A stretch of DNA of 64,000 bases from Lachnospiraceae bacterium MA2020 (GCA_000746015.1 JQKK01000003.1:1-64000), one strand, 5' to 3'; numbered from the stretch's first letter, positions 44,702 to 53,788 are shown. Notes: generated by a model from the letters alone, not told the origin. Program-made: numbers and translations.

Positions 44702-44739
44702 AAGAGCGCCTCACACTCATGAAGTGTGGTGGCGCTCTT
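44702..44739. terminator. bidirectional terminator of deoB and the GGDEF gene
   Basis: AAGAGCGCC...CACACT-loop-AGTGTG..GGCGCTCTT with T-run to the right and A-rich left side. The TGA of the minus-strand GGDEF gene (44717-44719) lies in the top of the hairpin. Confidence 0.9.
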
Positions 44740-46273
44740 TTGCTTCATACATAAGTCTGTCACATTCGTCTATGAAATCTTCGATATCACGTGGCGTTGC
44801 TATTACCCTTTGAGAGATTCCAAAACTCATTGACAGTCCGACATTCAGGCTCTTGTAGGATTCTTCAAAGCTTTTACGCATCATATCGGCTCTGATATGG
44901 ATATTTTCCATATCTTTTGCACCTACAAAAACAGCAGCAAATTCATCTCCGCCAAGTCTTGCGCACATAGCGTCCGGGAAATTTTTCCTTAAATCTACAG
45001 CTAAGTGCAAAAGAAGCGAATCTCCGGCAGAATGTCCGAAATTATCGTTTACACGTTTAAAGTGGTCTAAGTCAATAAATATAATAGTAACAATATTTCC
45101 AAGATTATTACTCAGATATGTGAGGAAAGCCCTGCGGTTATTAAGAAGGGTAAGTGAATCAGTGTTGGCAATCTCAAGTATCTGGTTTTTGTAATCTTCT
45201 TCTGTCGTTGTGTTTCTGAAAAGCATATAGTGACCAAGTATTTTACCGTGTTTGTTTTTGATCTCAGATCTGACGAAGTCATAGTACTGATCAATGCTCG
45301 GGAATTTGTGTACAAGCTGAACCAGGTTGTCAACAGGATAGTCCTCATCCTTATATTCAATACCAAAAGTATCCTTAAACCACTTCGCAAAGTCAAAGTC
45401 TTCGGCTTCTTCTTCTGATATAAGAAACTCTTTTCTGAAAAGAGCATTGAGCTGTATTGAGTCATTTTTTATGTCAGTGATCGCTATAGGCATAGGGAAA
45501 TTGTCAAAAATATAGCCTATCTGCAGCTGCATATTTTCAAAATCTGCAATATCGTGCGCAATACCGACAGTTCCCCATATCTGACCATCAATTCCATAGA
45601 GTGGGGTCTTATAGGTCATGAGATGCATAACTCCGTTTGGTGAGATAACCTGCTCTTCAAAAACACATGTCTCCATACGTGCCATGACCTCAGACTCTGA
45701 TTCAAGGCATATAAACTCGCCTTGTGCATATTCATCCGGGGAGATGTCCCATATATAGTAGTGTCCGCGTCCGCGGATGTCATCCTTGCTCTTGTTAACT
45801 ACCTGGGCGAAGCGTTTGTTTACGAGCATATGTGCGCCATCTTTAGTTTTAAACCATATGAGCTCAGGAATTGAGTCGATCATGGTAGTGAGGAAGTGCT
45901 CATAAATCCATTCGTCATATTTTAATGCAATATCTTTTATCAGTTTTGAAAAACGATAAAAAAGAAGCTGGTCTGAGTCAGTATTTGACCATATATCATA
46001 GCATTGGATATTATTTGAGGAGCACTCTTCAAAGAAAGCATTGCAATCGCCGATATAGATGACGTTTGCATTGGAGAAATCAGTTGTGAACTGCATGGCT
46101 TTAGAAGCATCATCGGTAATGACGATACTTGTGATCAAATTAACGATAGTCTTTTTTCCATCCGCTATATCAAAAAAAGATATATCTATATTGCCGTCAT
46201 TGTATGCATCAAACACAGAATATAAATGTTTATCCTGTAGCGCAAAAAAGACGGAAAGGCTAATGAAATCCAT
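44717..46273 (-). CDS. PAS-GGDEF diguanylate cyclase
   Basis: 518 residues from the ATG at 46273. An ATG four codons earlier overlaps the GGAGG ribosome site. Residues about 1-120 are an unassigned input region, about 135-260 a PAS domain (LIWFKTKDGAHMLVNKRFAQVV), and about 265-365 a second PAS-like region. The GGDEF domain is at the C-terminus with an intact catalytic ARLGGDEFAAVF, and DLDHFKRVNDNFGHSAGD as metal and guanine loop. It should make c-di-GMP in response to a cytosolic cue, as no membrane helix is present. Confidence 0.85.
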   Translation of the reverse strand: MDFISLSVFFALQDKHLYSVFDAYNDGNIDISFFDIADGKKTIVNLITSIVITDDASKAMQFTTDFSNANVIYIGDCNAFFEECSSNNIQCYDIWSNTDSDQLLFYRFSKLIKDIALKYDEWIYEHFLTTMIDSIPELIWFKTKDGAHMLVNKRFAQVVNKSKDDIRGRGHYYIWDISPDEYAQGEFICLESESEVMARMETCVFEEQVISPNGVMHLMTYKTPLYGIDGQIWGTVGIAHDIADFENMQLQIGYIFDNFPMPIAITDIKNDSIQLNALFRKEFLISEEEAEDFDFAKWFKDTFGIEYKDEDYPVDNLVQLVHKFPSIDQYYDFVRSEIKNKHGKILGHYMLFRNTTTEEDYKNQILEIANTDSLTLLNNRRAFLTYLSNNLGNIVTIIFIDLDHFKRVNDNFGHSAGDSLLLHLAVDLRKNFPDAMCARLGGDEFAAVFVGAKDMENIHIRADMMRKSFEESYKSLNVGLSMSFGISQRVIATPRDIEDFIDECDRLMYEAKERHHTS

Positions 46274-46403
46274 ACAATCCTCCATGTTCTCATATTAATA
46301 GTATAATGCGATAGTGAAGGAATTGCACTCAATTTTTGCCCAAATTACGGTTTTTATTAGATACAATGTATGATAATATAGTAGAGTATGGTGTTATAAG
46401 CCT

Positions 46404-46431
46404 TTGACATATCCGGTCTGATGATCGGATA
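46404..46431 (+). promoter_or_regulatory. TTGACA next to an inverted repeat
   Basis: TTGACA (46404-46409) is followed at once by TATCCG-N10-CGGATA (46410-46431). No good -10 at 17 bp; GATAAA at 18 bp is weak. Candidate control site for the FAD-dehydrogenase gene at 46462. Confidence 0.3.
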
Positions 46432-46461
46432 AAAAATAGGTTTTATAAAGGAGGAAGCTGT

Positions 46462-47865
46462 ATGTCTGAGAAATATGATGTGATCATTATTGGAGCAGGC
46501 CCTTCAGGAATATTCTGTGCATATGAATTGATTAATAAAAAGCCTGATCTTAAGATACTTATGATAGAAAAGGGACGTTCTATAGAGGCTCGAAACTGCC
46601 CTAAGAGAAAGACAAAGGTGTGCATGCACTGTAAACCTTGTTCCATTACCACAGGTTTTGCCGGGGCAGGTGCGTTCTCTGATGGAAAGCTGTCGTTGTC
46701 TCCGGATGTCGGAGGTACTCTTCCGGATATTTTGGGATATGATAAGACAAGAGAGCTTCTCGTGCGCTCGGACAAGATCTACCTTAAATTTGGTGCTGAT
46801 AAAAATGTCTATGGAGTTGACCGTGAAAAGGAAATTCGCGAGATAAGACGCAAGGCAATAAATGCTAATCTTAAGCTTGTGGAATGTCCTATCAGACATC
46901 TCGGAACTGAAGAAGGCTATAAGATCTATGCAAGCATACAGCATCATCTTGAGGAAGCAGGTGTTGAGCTTAAGTTCAATACCATGGTTCAGGATATAAT
47001 TATAGAGGATAATTGTGTAAAGGGCGTAGTTACTGACAAGGGTGAAAAGATCTTATCGGGTCATGTGGTTTCAGGTGTCGGCAGAGAAGGCGCAGAGTGG
47101 TTTTCGGGAATTTGCGAAAAACATGGCATAGAGACTAAGCCTGGTACAGTTGATATTGGTGTAAGGGTTGAAGTGAGAGATGAGATAATGCATTTTCTCA
47201 ATGAAAATCTCTATGAGGCAAAGCTTATTTATCATACACCGACCTTTGATGATAAAGTACGTACTTTCTGTACAAACCCGTCCGGTGAAGTGGCTACTGA
47301 GTACTATGAAAATGGACTTGCAGTAGTAAACGGACATGCATACAAGAGTCAGGAGTTCAAAACGAATAACACGAATTTTGCGATCCTTGTATCAAAGAAT
47401 TTTACAAAACCATTTAAGACACCTATTGATTATGGTAAGAAGATCGCAGAGCTTTCAAATATGCTTTGCGGAGGCAGAATCTTAGTTCAGACGTTTGGAG
47501 ATTTCAGAAGAGGCAGACGTACTACTGATGAAAGAATGTGCCGCAACAATCTTATACCGACTCTTAAGGATGCAGTTCCGGGCGATCTTTCACTTGTATT
47601 TCCACACCGTATCATGGTGGATATCGAGGAGATGATATATGCTCTTGATAAGGTTACACCGGGTATTGCCAGCGATGAGACATTGCTCTATGGAGTGGAG
47701 GTCAAGTTTTACTCAAATAAGGTTATAGTTGACAAGCAGTTTAAGACCAGCATAAGCGGTCTTAGCGCCATGGGAGATGGCGCAGGTATTACAAGAGGAT
47801 TACAGCAGGCATCAGCAAATGGACTTTGTGTTGCAGATGCATTACTAGAGGAATTTAATGGATAA
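46462..47865 (+). CDS. FAD-dependent dehydrogenase (COG2509 type)
   Basis: 467 residues. The N-terminal Rossmann motif is DVIIIGAGPSGIFCAYEL, followed by CPKRKTKVCMHCKPC, a Cys-rich loop typical of this uncharacterised group, and GAGAFSDGKLSL. The C-terminus has GDGAGITRGLQQASANG, the second FAD contact. A flavin-dependent oxidoreductase is expected, with substrate unknown. AAAGGAGG precedes the ATG. It overlaps the parvulin gene by 8 bp. Confidence 0.85.
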   Translation: MSEKYDVIIIGAGPSGIFCAYELINKKPDLKILMIEKGRSIEARNCPKRKTKVCMHCKPCSITTGFAGAGAFSDGKLSLSPDVGGTLPDILGYDKTRELLVRSDKIYLKFGADKNVYGVDREKEIREIRRKAINANLKLVECPIRHLGTEEGYKIYASIQHHLEEAGVELKFNTMVQDIIIEDNCVKGVVTDKGEKILSGHVVSGVGREGAEWFSGICEKHGIETKPGTVDIGVRVEVRDEIMHFLNENLYEAKLIYHTPTFDDKVRTFCTNPSGEVATEYYENGLAVVNGHAYKSQEFKTNNTNFAILVSKNFTKPFKTPIDYGKKIAELSNMLCGGRILVQTFGDFRRGRRTTDERMCRNNLIPTLKDAVPGDLSLVFPHRIMVDIEEMIYALDKVTPGIASDETLLYGVEVKFYSNKVIVDKQFKTSISGLSAMGDGAGITRGLQQASANGLCVADALLEEFNG

Positions 47866-48937
47866 GAAAAGGATTATTACTATTGTTGTAGCAGTGATTA
47901 TAGTTGCTACATTGGGAACAGGTGTGTTTTTTGCGGTCAGATATCTTACAAGAGAGGGTGCTCCGGAGATAGTTCTTACCGAAGATTTTGAAAAGGATGA
48001 GATATTCAGGATAAATACCCTTGGGTGTAAGCTTTCCGAAGCCAGAGTCTATATGAGAGCCTCCGAGGATAAATACAGCAACGCGTTTGGCTCAGAGATA
48101 TGGTCAAAGGATCTTGGCGGCGTAACACTTGAAGATGAGCTCAAGAGCACTACACTTGCAAGACTTGCTCAGATCAAGGCAATGACTCTTTTGGCAGAAG
48201 ACAGAGCAGTTTTACTGTCAGATGAAGAAAAGGAACTTGCAAAGAAAGCAGCTGATAAGTACATTTCCGGTCTTTCTGCTGAAACTAAGTCAGCGCTTCA
48301 AATCGATGAAGCTGTCATCGAGAAGATGTATAGTGAATATGCACTTGCTAATAAGGTCTATATCGATGTAACAAAGGATATCAATCCTGAGATAAGTGAT
48401 GATGAGGCACGTACTATAAGCGTAAAGCATATTCTGATCAAGACTAATACTACTGATGCAGATGGCAATACACGGGAGTTTACCGACGCTGAGAAGCAGA
48501 GTGCTTACAAAAGGGCAGAAGAAGTACTTCAGAAGATCGCAGGCGGCGCTGATTTTGACTCTATGATCGAAAAGTATAGTGAAGATTCAGAGAATCAATA
48601 TACTTTTGGTAAAGGTACTATGCCGGAGAACTTTGAAAAGGCGGCTTTTAATCTTGATTCTGACGAGGTGAGCGGTATAGTCGAGACTGAGTATGGCTAT
48701 CATATCATCAAGTGCGTAAGTACTTTTGACAGGGAAGAAACCGACAACAACAAGACAAGGATCGTGATTCAGAGGAAAAAAGAGGCATTTAATAAGGTAT
48801 ATGATGAGTTTGTTAAGACTCTCCATACAAATTTGAATGATGAATTGTGGGAAAATGCCGAGTTTGCAGCTTCCGATAACACAGATGCAAGCACATTTTT
48901 TGATATCTACAATGAAGTTTTTGCAAAGTCTGAATGA
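47858..48937 (+). CDS. membrane-anchored parvulin-type peptidyl-prolyl isomerase
   Basis: 359 residues. An N-terminal membrane helix (about 6-28) lacks a lipobox, so it is not a PrsA lipoprotein in the strict sense. A SurA-N-like helical region is followed by a parvulin domain (about 185-295: ISVKHILIKTNT, GADFDSMIEKYSEDS, VETEYGYHIIKC). It likely helps fold secreted proteins outside the membrane. Coupled to the FAD gene by an 8-bp overlap. Confidence 0.85.
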   Translation: MDKKRIITIVVAVIIVATLGTGVFFAVRYLTREGAPEIVLTEDFEKDEIFRINTLGCKLSEARVYMRASEDKYSNAFGSEIWSKDLGGVTLEDELKSTTLARLAQIKAMTLLAEDRAVLLSDEEKELAKKAADKYISGLSAETKSALQIDEAVIEKMYSEYALANKVYIDVTKDINPEISDDEARTISVKHILIKTNTTDADGNTREFTDAEKQSAYKRAEEVLQKIAGGADFDSMIEKYSEDSENQYTFGKGTMPENFEKAAFNLDSDEVSGIVETEYGYHIIKCVSTFDREETDNNKTRIVIQRKKEAFNKVYDEFVKTLHTNLNDELWENAEFAASDNTDASTFFDIYNEVFAKSE

Positions 48938-49032
48938 TTAAGTTGGTTGAAATATCTATAAAATTTTGTTAAACTAGAAAAGTTGTAAAAAAACAGTCAA
49001 TGATTCTCTTTATGAAAGGTGGTGGTTTTCAG

Positions 49033-49152
49033 ATGGCAGATGTTCCTGAACGAAAGCGTGGCAGACACGCGAAAATAAGTAAAACTGAAAATCATATAGG
49101 ACATAAGGAGAGTTTTAGCAATGAATGTAGAAGAAGTACAGACATTGATTGA
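49033..49152 (+). CDS. possible short leader ORF before mgtE
   Basis: ATG 49033 is preceded by AAAGGTGGTGG at good spacing and opens 39 codons beginning MADVPERKRGRHAKISKTEN, with a basic start. It runs across the mgtE ribosome site and stops 29 bp inside mgtE. This could couple or attenuate mgtE translation, or be spurious. No M-box structure was recognised in the 183-bp gap. Confidence 0.25.
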   Translation: MADVPERKRGRHAKISKTENHIGHKESFSNECRRSTDID

Positions 49153-50461
49153 AGAGAAGAAGTTTCACGAGTTTCGTGAGAGTCTTTCAGAGCTTAATGA
49201 GGCAGACATTGCATCAATTCTTGAAGAGCTTACACCAGAGATGCAGGTAAAGGCATTCAGATTTTTGCCAAAGGATATTGCAGCAGATGTTTTTGCATAT
49301 CTTCCGACTGATGTGGAGCAGGAGATCATTACTTCGCTGACTGATGTCGAGGCAACCAACATCATTAATAACATGATGTCGGATGATGCGGCAGATCTTT
49401 TAGAGGAGATGCCGGCTTCCGTAGTAAAGAAGCTTTTGTCAAATGCAAGCCCTGAAACAAGGCGAGACATCAATCATCTTCTCAAGTTTCCTGAGGATTC
49501 TGCCGGCTCTATCATGACAGTGGAGTTTGTGGACCTTAAGGAAAATCTTACCGTAGCAGATGCGATAGAGAGAATACGTCGTACAGGTATAGACAAGGAA
49601 ACGATCAATACCTGTTATGTACTTGATAATCGCCGCAGGCTCATAGGTATCGTGGCACTCAGAGCATTGATACTGTCGCGTCAGGATGCACTGATCGGAG
49701 ATATCATGGAAGAAAACGTCATATCCGTTGACACCATGATGGACCAGGAAGATGTTGCCCGTCAGATATCAAAGTATGACTTTAGTTCTATTCCGGTAGT
49801 TGACTCTGAGCGTCGCCTTGTTGGTATCGTTACTGTCGATGATATCGTGGATATCATTCAGGAAGAGGCAACAGAGGATATCCAGAAGATGGCTGCTATC
49901 GTTCCTTCCGATATACCATATACCAAGATGTCAGTTATCGACCTTTGGAAAAAGAGAGTTGGATGGCTGCTTCTGCTCATGGTTTCTGCAACATTTACAG
50001 GAAGGATAATTACAAGCTATGAAAGTGCTCTTGGAGCATATATCATACTTGCAGCTTACATTCCGCAGCTTATGGATACAGGCGGTAACACAGGTTCACA
50101 GTCATCAACCATGATCATACGTGCTCTTTCACTGAAGGATATAGAGTTTAGAGATATCTTCAGAGTATTGAAGAAAGAATTTGTAGTTGCGATGTGCTGT
50201 GGTCTGACATTGGCAGCGGCTAACTTTGTAAAGTTGTTAGTCGTAGATAAGCTTGATCCGCTTGTAGCTTTGGTAATATGCCTTACAATGATAGTTGCAG
50301 TCATTACGGCTAATCTTGTTGGATGTGCACTTCCTATGGCAGCAAAGAGGATGAATTTTGACCCGGCAGTCATGGCGTCACCTATGCTTACAACAATTAT
50401 CGATGCCGTTACACTCACAATATACTTTGTGTTTGCAACTCATATTTTACATATAAGTTAA
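49121..50461 (+). CDS. mgtE: MgtE-type magnesium transporter
   Basis: 446 residues. The N-domain superhelix covers about 1-130 (LNEADIASILEEL, DDAADLLEEMP), followed by tandem CBS domains (about 135-255, ending with VVDSERRLVGIVTVDDIVDIIQEE). Five transmembrane helices lie at about 285-446, with YIPQLMDTGGNTGSQSSTMIIRAL, the conserved pore helix. Intracellular Mg binding between N and CBS domains gates the channel. AAGGAGAG precedes the ATG. Confidence 0.95.
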   Translation: MNVEEVQTLIEEKKFHEFRESLSELNEADIASILEELTPEMQVKAFRFLPKDIAADVFAYLPTDVEQEIITSLTDVEATNIINNMMSDDAADLLEEMPASVVKKLLSNASPETRRDINHLLKFPEDSAGSIMTVEFVDLKENLTVADAIERIRRTGIDKETINTCYVLDNRRRLIGIVALRALILSRQDALIGDIMEENVISVDTMMDQEDVARQISKYDFSSIPVVDSERRLVGIVTVDDIVDIIQEEATEDIQKMAAIVPSDIPYTKMSVIDLWKKRVGWLLLLMVSATFTGRIITSYESALGAYIILAAYIPQLMDTGGNTGSQSSTMIIRALSLKDIEFRDIFRVLKKEFVVAMCCGLTLAAANFVKLLVVDKLDPLVALVICLTMIVAVITANLVGCALPMAAKRMNFDPAVMASPMLTTIIDAVTLTIYFVFATHILHIS

Positions 50462-50475
50462 TTACGGGATTTAGT

Positions 50476-51357
50476 ATGGAAAAGAGACCAAGAGATATGC
50501 GCATGGATAACATCAAAGCACTACTTATCATATTAGTAGTGCTTGGGCATGCGCTTGAGTTATTTTTGAAAAGTGGCAGCGTTAAAACGATATATAAGCT
50601 TATATATTCGTTTCACATGCCGCTTTTCATTTTTATTTCCGGATACTTTGCAAAATTTAATATTAAGAAGATACTGATCGGACTGGCTGTGCCGTATGTT
50701 GTTTTTCAGAGTATCTATATTTTTTATGTGGATTATATACTGGATATCAAAAAGAATGTTTCTTTTAGCTATTCACAGCCGTATTGGATCATGTGGTACA
50801 TGATGGCTATGATAGTCTGGAGTTTATCTGTTCCTATCATTTCACTTGGAAACAGATGGGTTCATGCGTTGATGGTAGCTGCAGCGTTTACGCTTAGTAT
50901 AGCTGTGGGATATGTGCACGCTATAGGTATGAAATATACACTATCAAGGATTTTTGTGTATTTTCCGTTTTTTATGCTTGGCCATTATTTTGCCGATATC
51001 ATGAAGAATAAAGAAAAACGTGATGAACTGTTGTCCATTTACAATAAATATAAAGCGCCTATCTGCCTTGGCAGTGCGGCAGCATTTGGTGCAGCAGTGG
51101 GGCTGATGGTTGAATATACTAAGAAGTATTCTTATGTATGGCTTTATGAGTGCGCTCCATATAAAGTATCACATGAGACACCTATTATCAGAGCGGCGCA
51201 TGCTGTTGTAGCTCTTATATGTATTGTTTATATCTACATCCTGACGCCGAATATAAAACTAAACCTCTTTTCAAAGCTTGGGGCAAAAACGAAGGGTGTT
51301 TATTTAGGACATGGATTTATAATACTAGCTCTCAAAAATATGATGGGGCTTATATAA
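50476..51357 (+). CDS. acyltransferase 3 family membrane protein
   Basis: 293 residues with eight to ten helices. MRMDNIKALLIILVVLGHALELF matches the start of the Acyl_transf_3 domain with the conserved His, and GVYLGHGFIILALKN is the final helix. Such proteins O-acetylate surface polysaccharides or similar substrates. Substrate unknown. It starts 14 bp after mgtE. Confidence 0.8.
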   Translation: MEKRPRDMRMDNIKALLIILVVLGHALELFLKSGSVKTIYKLIYSFHMPLFIFISGYFAKFNIKKILIGLAVPYVVFQSIYIFYVDYILDIKKNVSFSYSQPYWIMWYMMAMIVWSLSVPIISLGNRWVHALMVAAAFTLSIAVGYVHAIGMKYTLSRIFVYFPFFMLGHYFADIMKNKEKRDELLSIYNKYKAPICLGSAAAFGAAVGLMVEYTKKYSYVWLYECAPYKVSHETPIIRAAHAVVALICIVYIYILTPNIKLNLFSKLGAKTKGVYLGHGFIILALKNMMGLI

Positions 51358-51370
51358 GGCGGTGAATGCA

Positions 51371-51613
51371 ATGAGAGAAATGGAATTTAAGATGGAAATT
51401 AAATATGATCATATAGTCCCGGGAGCAAAGGTCAAGGTTGAAGAGTCCGAGCTTCAGGATGGACTTGTGGTCTATTATACTATAATACCTGCAATAGCAA
51501 TGTCCGGTAACTTCAGACGGCAGGAGGCATTAAAGAACTTCGAGGGCGAAGTTACAAAGGTCCGCGATGGTGACGGCGGCGCATATTATGTGACGGTGGC
51601 TTTTGATGAATGA
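51371..51613 (+). CDS. small hypothetical protein
   Basis: 80 residues from ATG 51371, eight bases after AAGGCGG; the GTG at 51362 lies inside that ribosome site. The composition is mixed, strand-rich (VPGAKVKVEESELQDGLVVY and AYYVTVAFDE), suggesting a small beta-barrel. No family recognised. The structured repeat element copy A begins four bases after its stop. Confidence 0.55.
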   Translation: MREMEFKMEIKYDHIVPGAKVKVEESELQDGLVVYYTIIPAIAMSGNFRRQEALKNFEGEVTKVRDGDGGAYYVTVAFDE

Positions 51614-51616
51614 AGA

Positions 51617-51925
51617 CGGAAATCTATGGTAGGTATCTTCGCCCGTTTGGCTCAGATACCGTATAGATTTCCGGTGCTTTCGCACGTGGTATGCGATAGT
51701 TTTCAATAACATGACGGCGCAAATGGGGATACACATCCAACGCAACACGGGAAACCGACTTTCCAACGAACTTCCTTTTAACTACGACATAGCACCACAG
51801 ACGATTCACTCAAGATTAAGAGTTCTTCGCCTGTGGTGCAAGTCTACGTAAAAAGTTGATTTCGTTGGGCGGTTTCCAAATGATGTTGCTCTTTGGACAT
51901 GTATCCCCGTTTGCGCCTGATTTTT
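51617..51925 (+). ncRNA. structured element, copy A (three-hairpin RNA-like repeat)
   Basis: Hairpin 1 is 51617-51673 (CGGAAATCTAT with ATAGATTTCCG; inner GGTATC with GATACC). Next is a mini-hairpin GTGC-TTTC-GCAC. Then comes one elongated stem of about 200 nt, 51716-51917, made of a 23-bp base (51716-51738 with 51895-51917), CCAACGAA with TTCGTTGG, GCACCACAG (51792-51800) with CTGTGGTGC (51831-51839), and an ACTC/GAGT tip. TGATTTTTG follows. A diverged copy with the same layout lies inverted at 53489-53788. Confidence 0.75.
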
Positions 51926-51967
51926 GCCTTATAGCGTAAAAATATGCTATTTGATATAAGCTGTTTG

Positions 51968-51996
51968 TTGAAATGGGCAAATTGAAATGATATAAT
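51968..51996 (+). promoter_or_regulatory. strong sigma-A promoter in the long intergenic region
   Basis: TTGAAA (51968-51973), exactly 17 bp, TATAAT (51991-51996). No gene starts for another 318 bp, so the product is either a small RNA ending near 52144 or a long leader for the zinc-ribbon gene. Confidence 0.65.
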
Positions 51997-52002
51997 TAAT
52001 TG

Positions 52003-52144
52003 CATGAAAGGTGTCCGGAATATACGATTCTATAAGGACTGAAATTTTTGGGGAGAAAGGGTATTGTGATTGTCGTTTTTGGCAGAATTAAATATACTGA
52101 TGCTTAAAAGGTATCTCTGTTCATTATAGACAGGGGTGCTTTTT
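52003..52144 (+). ncRNA. candidate small RNA between promoter and terminator
   Basis: A start about 7 bp after the TATAAT at 51991 and a terminator-like hairpin (AAAAGGTATCTCTGT at 52106-52120 with ACAGGGGTGCTTTT ending at 52144, then more T) define about 140 nt without an ORF. No known RNA class was recognised. The rest of the gap to 52313 is AT-rich with nothing clear. Confidence 0.35.
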
Positions 52145-52313
52145 GCATTTAAAAATGTATCTAGTGCAGTAGGCAAGGATATATATTAGAGTTTTTAATA
52201 AATATATAGCATAAATTATACAGGTGGAGGTGTATAGGATTTATGGATGGTTAAATTATTTTATGTAATAAATCATGGTAGAAAATATTAGGGTATTGGA
52301 AAGGGGGATAGAA

Positions 52314-52709
52314 ATGAAAAAATGTCCAAGATGCGGGGAATTGCTGGGGGATAATGTGGACAGGTGTTTTGAATGTTCTTTTGACTTCAATAATCCACAT
52401 GATGCTTCTGAATTAAGAAGATCAAAGACAGAAGAGTTGAAAAGAAAATGTGCAGATATTATTGCTTTAAACGATTGCTATGAATATGATGTGGTTACTT
52501 TATGTGATAACAATACAGGGATGCTTGATATAAGTGAATTAAAATCTACATTATCTGCTCATGCTAATAATGGATGGCGTCTTGTAAGCTTAACAACAAA
52601 TGAAATTGGCAGGAATTCTTCTAGAATAGGGTCTTATGGTACTAATGCAACAATAGATCAGACCATTCTTATTTTTGAAAGATGTATCAGGAGATATAAT
52701 ATGTCATGA
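52314..52709 (+). CDS. zinc-ribbon plus DUF4177-like protein
   Basis: 131 residues from ATG 52314, with AAAGGGGG seven bases upstream; an earlier in-frame ATG at 52275 has no such site. Residues 1-22 form a zinc ribbon (CPRCG...CFECSF). Residues about 50-125 resemble DUF4177: YEYDVVTL, LSAHANNGWRLVSLTT, IDQTILIFER. Function unknown; such proteins are small and often accessory. Codon use is more AT-rich than in neighbouring core genes. Confidence 0.65.
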   Translation: MKKCPRCGELLGDNVDRCFECSFDFNNPHDASELRRSKTEELKRKCADIIALNDCYEYDVVTLCDNNTGMLDISELKSTLSAHANNGWRLVSLTTNEIGRNSSRIGSYGTNATIDQTILIFERCIRRYNMS

Positions 52710-52847
52710 TTGTCTTTATAATTTTTGTATGTTTGCAATTGTGAACATAATTATAATTAGATCTCACGTTACTTTCAACTACTGTTACTATAGACATAAT
52801 ATGTGATATGAGAATTTTTAAATAGTAGAGGAGGAAAATAAATATAA

Positions 52848-53429
52848 ATGAAGAAAAGGATATTTGGGGTAATTACATTAAGCATTGCATTATTAATTGG
52901 ATTATTTGTTATATCAGGCTGTTCAAATGATATAAAAAAGGAGTTTTCAGTAAATAAAAATAAAGAAGTTTCATAAAATGAAAAAACAGAAGGAAAAAAT
53001 TTAGCGGTAACATTTACAGAATTTGAAACACCAAAAGATGATTTGGGAGAGGGGTCCTACAGATTAAATTCTGATTCTCCTTATGAATATACAAAAGAGG
53101 GATATGTGCATCGCTTAGCTCATTTCTCTGTTGAAAACATTGGGAAAAAAGAAGTTAGTATCAATATTAAAGCTACTCTGCAATATGGAGATGGATATAC
53201 ATTTACTCCTGAGAAACAATGGTTTCATGTAGATGATATTTATAGAGCTGATGGAACAAAAATAGAAGGTGGTTCTTGGGTAAACAATGCAGAGGAGATT
53301 TCTCCGTTTGATAAGCCGAAAGAATGTATAAAAGACTTTATGATTCCTAAAGAAGTGGCAGAAGGACAGGAAGAAATGTCAATCGTTTTCGAATATGATA
53401 ACAAAAAGTTTATATCTATTATTAAATAG
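52848..53429 (+). pseudogene. lipoprotein gene interrupted by an in-frame TAA
   Basis: ATG 52848 (after GAGGAGG) starts a signal peptide with lipobox ISGC (Cys25). Codon 43 is TAA (52974-52976). The same frame stays open for 150 more codons to TAA at 53429, with a strand-rich domain like DUF4352 lipoproteins (VTFTEFETPKDD, LAHFSVENIGKKEVSIN, MSIVFEYDNKKFISI). The signal peptide and domain belong to one gene split by one nonsense codon. A fresh pseudogene, stop-codon readthrough or a sequencing error would each explain it. Confidence 0.75.
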
Positions 53430-53488
53430 ATATGAAAATGTTTTAATTTAACATGGTTTATCTTATGATCATAGAATATAGTATCAGT

Positions 53489-53788
53489 AAAAACCAGAAC
53501 TGCCAGCAATGTTTTTCTGGAACATCCGCATGTCGAGCGCTCAGTTGAGATCCACTTCGTATGGAGACTGGTGCCGCAAGCGAAGAGCTCTTGATCATGA
53601 GCGAATCGCTTGCGGTGCGTAGTCGTAGTAGAAGTTAGCTCAACGATAAAAGCGCGAGCTGGGATGTGAAAGAAAGCGTTGCTGGCAGTTCGTGGATGTA
53701 ATGATACGCTTGGCATAATACGTGCGTAAGCACCGGAAATCTATATGGTATCCGAGCTGAAGGCGAGGATACCTACAATAGATTTCCG
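53489..53788 (-). ncRNA. structured element, copy B (three-hairpin RNA-like repeat)
   Basis: Read on the minus strand. Hairpin 1 is 53788-53734 with the same CGGAAATCTAT/ATAGATTTCCG stem and GGTATC/GATACC, then GTGC-TTAC-GCAC. A long stem, 53691-53497, follows with a perfect 13-bp base (GAACTGCCAGCAA), GTTGAG with CTCAAC, ACTTC with GAAGT, CCGCAAGCGA with TCGCTTGCGG, a GCTC/GAGC tip, and TTTTT at the end (53493-53489). Stem sequences differ from copy A, but pairing is kept. It starts just beyond the rpsT terminator. Confidence 0.75.

Noticed and set aside
48938-49120. M-box magnesium riboswitch before mgtE
   Set aside because: The 183-bp gap shows none of the conserved M-box segments or a terminator switch that I can recognise.
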